DNA from: Bacteroidales bacterium
GTDB taxonomy: Bacteria; Bacteroidota; Bacteroidia; Bacteroidales; VadinHA17
Direction: 5' to 3'
Length of the DNA: 37,632 nucleotides
Assembly (NCBI GenBank): GCA_027028505.1
Contig: JALVJE010000084.1
Coordinates: forward strand, 1 to 37,632
Notes under the pieces: model-generated
What the model was told of the DNA's origin: nothing
Database searches by the model: none
Seen by the model: only the letters and a program-made list of their open reading frames with translations
Shown: piece by piece, positions 35,360-37,632 of the stretch
Layout: every line of letters starts with the position of its first letter
Numbering within the stretch: the first letter of the stretch is position 1
Position numbers and translations under genes: made by a program

Positions 35360-35490
35360 GCATTCGGAAGCAAAGAATTAGCTGAACTAATGCGTTTAGC
35401 CGGGATTTTGGGTTTATCCCAGATTGCGCATTAGGAAGCTAAAAAATAGCTGAACTAATGCGTTAGCTGGGGTTAACCCCGATCTAGGAG
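35360..35490. repeat. Two tandem 68-bp units, each with an AT-rich and a GC-rich hairpin
   Basis: Units begin at 35360 and 35428. Their first 34 bases agree at 30 positions. Each opens with a GCATT...AATGC hairpin (unit 2: GCATTAG at 35428-35434, complement CTAATGC). A second inverted repeat follows: GGGAT/ATCCC (35402-35406, 35416-35420) in unit 1 and the palindrome GGGGTTAACCCC (35469-35480) in unit 2. Only two copies are present, with no CRISPR-like constant repeat. Confidence 0.75.
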
Positions 35491-35494
35491 TTCA

Positions 35495-35573
35495 CGGTTT
35501 TGGTGTAAGCCAAAACCGATGAAATCCTTAATCGATCAGCAATGAAAAGCGCTTGCGATTTTCTATTGCTGAT
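35495..35573. repeat. Two further hairpins downstream of the trmH-like gene
   Basis: CGGTTTTGG (35495-35503) pairs with CCAAAACCG (35510-35518). ATCAGCAAT (35535-35543) pairs with ATTGCTGAT (35565-35573), with GAAAA/TTTTC inside. No U-run follows on either strand. The second lies 8 bp from the methyltransferase stop and may protect that mRNA end. Confidence 0.65.
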
Positions 35574-35580
35574 TCTGGGT

Positions 35581-36120
35581 TTATTTCATCATTGTGAAAA
35601 AGTGCCAGAGGACGATGCCCGCACTGACGGAGATGTTGAAGGAGTGTTTGGTACCGAACTGCGGGATCTCGATGCAGAGATCGCTCATGTTGACGATCTC
35701 CTGGCTCACTCCTTTGATCTCATGGCCAAAGACCAGCGCATAGTGCCTGTCTTTTTCCGGCCGGAACCGGTCGAGAGAGATACTGCCTTCGGCCTGTTCG
35801 ACGGAAATGATGATATGATCCTTTTCCCTGAGGTCCAGGATCGCATCCCGGGTATGTTCGAAATACTGCCAGGGCACCGACTCGGTAGCTCCCAAAGCCG
35901 TTTTCCGGATATCCCGGTGGGGAGGGGTGGCCGTGATACCACACAGGATCACCTCTTCAACCAGGAAACCGTCGGCAGTACGGAAGACAGAACCGATGTT
36001 GTTGAGACTGCGGACATTGTCCAGCACGACCGTTACCGGGAACTTCTTGGCGGTGCGGTATTCTTCGGCGCTTTTCCTGCCCAGTTCTTCATTCAGTAAT
36101 TTTCTGAAACGGTCGCTCAT
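35581..36120 (-). CDS. SpoU/TrmH-family RNA 2'-O-methyltransferase
   Basis: A 179-residue SPOUT-fold enzyme that methylates a ribose 2'-hydroxyl in tRNA or rRNA with SAM. I chose the ATG at 36120; an in-frame TTG at 36141 would add seven residues. The three family motifs are present: NNIGSVFRTADGF (motif 1, with the catalytic Arg), ALVFGHEIKGVS (motif 2) and IPQFGTKHSFNISVSAGI (motif 3, where SFNISVSAG replaces the usual SLNVSVA). There is no extra N-terminal substrate-binding domain beyond a short helix, as in TrmH rather than RlmB. The target nucleotide is not deducible. Confidence 0.92.
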   Translation of the reverse strand: MSDRFRKLLNEELGRKSAEEYRTAKKFPVTVVLDNVRSLNNIGSVFRTADGFLVEEVILCGITATPPHRDIRKTALGATESVPWQYFEHTRDAILDLREKDHIIISVEQAEGSISLDRFRPEKDRHYALVFGHEIKGVSQEIVNMSDLCIEIPQFGTKHSFNISVSAGIVLWHFFTMMK

Positions 36121-36138
36121 TTCTTCAGGGCTTTCAGG

Positions 36139-36146
36139 CAAAATTA
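36139..36146 (-). promoter_or_regulatory. Putative -7 box for the trmH-like gene
   Basis: On the minus strand 36146-36139 reads TAATTTTG, a perfect TAnnTTTG. The upstream element is only TCTG at about 20 nt. It falls within the longer TTG-start version, favouring the ATG at 36120. Confidence 0.4.
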
Positions 36147-36209
36147 CATATATTCCCTGACATGATCAGATCATGTTCTACGTAAACAGGAAGGAGGTTG
36201 AAAAACATC

Positions 36210-36240
36210 TTTGATATGTGTGGTAAAAAGCGTATTTTTG
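36210..36240 (+). promoter_or_regulatory. Bacteroidetes-type promoter for sucC
   Basis: TTTG (36210-36213), exactly 19 nt, then a perfect TATTTTTG (36233-36240). Transcription would begin near 36247, about 20 nt before the ATG. This is one of the two cleanest matches in the window. Confidence 0.65.
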
Positions 36241-36266
36241 GGCTTCATAATTAAAAAAAACGCGTA

Positions 36267-37457
36267 ATGAACATTCATGAATATCAGGGGAAAAACATTC
36301 TGAAAGGTTTCGGCGTAGCCATTCAGGAAGGTATTGTCGCATCCACACCCGAAGAAGCTGTGGATGCTGCCAAGGAGCTTACACGCCAGACAGGAACGAA
36401 GATGTGGGTCCTCAAGGCCCAGATCCATGCCGGCGGACGGGGTAAAGGCGGTGGTGTCAAGGTGGCCAAAAGCATTGATGAGGTAAAAGAGCTGGCGAAA
36501 AAGATGATCGGCATGACACTGGTCACACACCAGACAGGCCCTGAAGGAAAGGTCGTCCATAAAGTGCTCGTCGCCGAGGATGTATATTATCCCGGAGAAT
36601 CGGATATCAAGGAATATTACATGAGTGTTCTGCTGAACCGCGAGACGGGCAGGAATGTGATCATGTACTCCACCGAAGGAGGGATGGATATCGAATCGGT
36701 GGCAGAGAAAACGCCTCATCTTATCTTTCGTGAAGAGGTGGATCCTTCGGTAGGATTGCTGGGTTTCCAGGCCAGGCGCATCGCGTTCAACCTGGGATTG
36801 TCCGGCAAGGCTTTCAAGCAGATGGTGAAATTTGTCACAGCCCTTTACACTGCTTATGAAAAGACGGACAGCTCGCTGTTCGAGATCAACCCTGTGCTGA
36901 AGACCTCTGACGACCGGATCATCGCGGTGGACTGCAAGGTAAACCTGGATGACAATGCTTTGTTCCGGCACAAGGACTACATGGAGTTACGTGATCTTTC
37001 GGAGGAAGATCCCTCGGAAGTGGAAGCCGGTAAGTACGGGCTTAACTTCATCAAGCTGGATGGCAATGTAGGGTGTATGGTCAACGGTGCCGGCCTGGCC
37101 ATGGCCACGATGGATATCATCAAGCTTTCGGGGGGGCAGCCAGCCAATTTCCTGGATGTGGGGGGTACGGCCAATGCTGAGACCGTGGAAGCCGGCTTCC
37201 GTATCATCCTCAAGGAACCCAATGTGGAAGCGATCCTGATCAATATCTTCGGAGGTATTGTCCGGTGTGACCGCGTGGCACAGGGAGTGGTGGATGCCTA
37301 TCATAAGGTAGGGGATATCCCGGTGCCGGTGATCGTGCGTCTGCAGGGTACCAATGCCAGGGAAGGAAAAGAGCTGATCGACAAGTCGGGGTTGAAGGTC
37401 TACTCGGCTATCACCCTGCAGGAGGCTGCGGACAAGGTGAAAGAGCTGGTAGGATAG
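36267..37457 (+). CDS. sucC: SucC, succinate-CoA ligase beta subunit
   Basis: The beta subunit binds nucleotide and, with SucD, interconverts succinyl-CoA and succinate plus ATP in the citric acid cycle. The protein has 396 residues, close to the bacterial norm of 388. The start [12 protein letters not shown], the ATP-grasp segment [22 protein letters not shown] and [13 protein letters not shown] (metal site), and the C-terminal ligase domain with DVGGTANAE and [10 protein letters not shown] are all present. A clean promoter and a terminator flank it, so sucD is not part of this transcript. Confidence 0.97.
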   Translation: MNIHEYQGKNILKGFGVAIQEGIVASTPEEAVDAAKELTRQTGTKMWVLKAQIHAGGRGKGGGVKVAKSIDEVKELAKKMIGMTLVTHQTGPEGKVVHKVLVAEDVYYPGESDIKEYYMSVLLNRETGRNVIMYSTEGGMDIESVAEKTPHLIFREEVDPSVGLLGFQARRIAFNLGLSGKAFKQMVKFVTALYTAYEKTDSSLFEINPVLKTSDDRIIAVDCKVNLDDNALFRHKDYMELRDLSEEDPSEVEAGKYGLNFIKLDGNVGCMVNGAGLAMATMDIIKLSGGQPANFLDVGGTANAETVEAGFRIILKEPNVEAILINIFGGIVRCDRVAQGVVDAYHKVGDIPVPVIVRLQGTNAREGKELIDKSGLKVYSAITLQEAADKVKELVG

Positions 37458-37479
37458 AAGATCCTTTCCGGAAAAAAAT

Positions 37480-37507
37480 ATCCCGCCTGAAAAGGCGGGA
37501 TTTTTTT
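37480..37507 (+). terminator. Intrinsic terminator of sucC
   Basis: ATCCCGCCT (37480-37488) pairs with AGGCGGGAT (37493-37501) around GAAA, followed by seven T. An A-run on the left side could also serve minus-strand transcripts. Confidence 0.94.
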
Positions 37508-37539
37508 AGTGGTATGTCAACCTGATTATGATGCATCCA

Positions 37540-37632
37540 AGGTACCCTTAACCCCACGCGCCCCCTCGGTCCCCTAAAGGGGAAGTCCACCCACAAATCA
37601 ATAGATAGTGTGGTAAGGGTTCCCCCTTCAGG
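37540..37632. repeat. Intergenic repeat element at the right edge
   Basis: TCCCCT (37570-37575) pairs with AGGGGA (37578-37583). The flanks CCCTTAACCCCAC and GTGGTAAGGG form an imperfect outer inverted repeat around it. CCTCGGTCCCCTAAAGGGG-type elements are, to my knowledge, common between genes in Bacteroidota. The element continues past the edge. No gene is seen here. Confidence 0.5.

Noticed and set aside
35360-35490. Possible CRISPR array or integron attC sites
   Set aside because: There are only two units, with no constant repeat and spacers. The GTTAG-like pieces do not form the paired attC core sites, and no cas or integrase gene is nearby.

Overview
The window looks like chromosomal DNA of a member of the Bacteroidota, most likely the order Bacteroidales. 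Supporting signs are a type III glutamine synthetase (GlnN), a DUF2851 protein, paired DUF4369/TlpA-like lipoproteins, a PorE-like OmpA protein with the TPR, PD40, CRD and OmpA layout, a DUF1566 surface protein, scarce Shine-Dalgarno sites, and several matches to the Bacteroidetes promoter pattern TTTG-N19-TAnnTTTG. I see no phage, plasmid, insertion sequence, CRISPR array, rRNA or tRNA. Gene content is mainly housekeeping, and no gene cluster here looks like a new defence, biosynthetic or mobile system. The unusual material is mostly in the intergenic DNA.

Layout. 1-1173: the start of purH on the minus strand, running off the left edge. 1343-2593: a MacB/FtsX-type permease. 2594-3019: a repeat island between two convergent genes. 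3020-3787: rsmA (minus). 4003-5511: an exported DUF1566 protein. 5688-7954: a PatB/MalY-type aminotransferase translationally coupled to carA. 7955-8181: a gap with tandem palindromes. 8182-8778: a flavin reductase. 8876-12038: two tandem TlpA-like lipoproteins and lpxH, closed by a bidirectional terminator shared with hppA (12085-14511, minus). 14808-16115: an exported protein with a carboxypeptidase-regulatory-like domain. 16116-16451: a repeat island and then the glnN control region. 16452-18641: glnN. 18786-21954: a PorE-like protein and purM, 4 nt apart. 22033-27209: a probable operon of prfA, an exported sugar isomerase-like protein, pyrF, DUF2851 and a TrkA-type potassium channel. 27369-29923: rpsO and pnp. 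29989-30537: a small membrane protein whose tail is made of repeat DNA. 30680-33443: a prolyl oligopeptidase and a deoxynucleoside kinase. 33602-35308: a TPR lipoprotein. 35360-35574: an array of hairpins. 35581-36120: a SpoU/TrmH methyltransferase (minus). 36267-37457: sucC with its own terminator, then a short intergenic repeat to the right edge.

How the genes relate. Nucleotide synthesis recurs (purH, purM, carA, pyrF, deoxynucleoside kinase), along with nitrogen assimilation (glnN), translation and RNA metabolism (rsmA, prfA, rpsO, pnp, TrmH) and cell-envelope functions (lpxH, PorE-like protein, TlpA-like lipoproteins, hppA). These sit in short independent operons rather than one pathway cluster.

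The clearest unexplained signal is a family of intergenic tracts in which GAA (or GAT) recurs every 7 bp in strict phase. There are 11 consecutive steps at 2961-3031, 10 at 16117-16180 and 8 at 30529-30578. All three lie at gene 3' ends, are associated with GC-rich hairpins, and in two cases supply the stop codon and last residues of a neighbouring protein.
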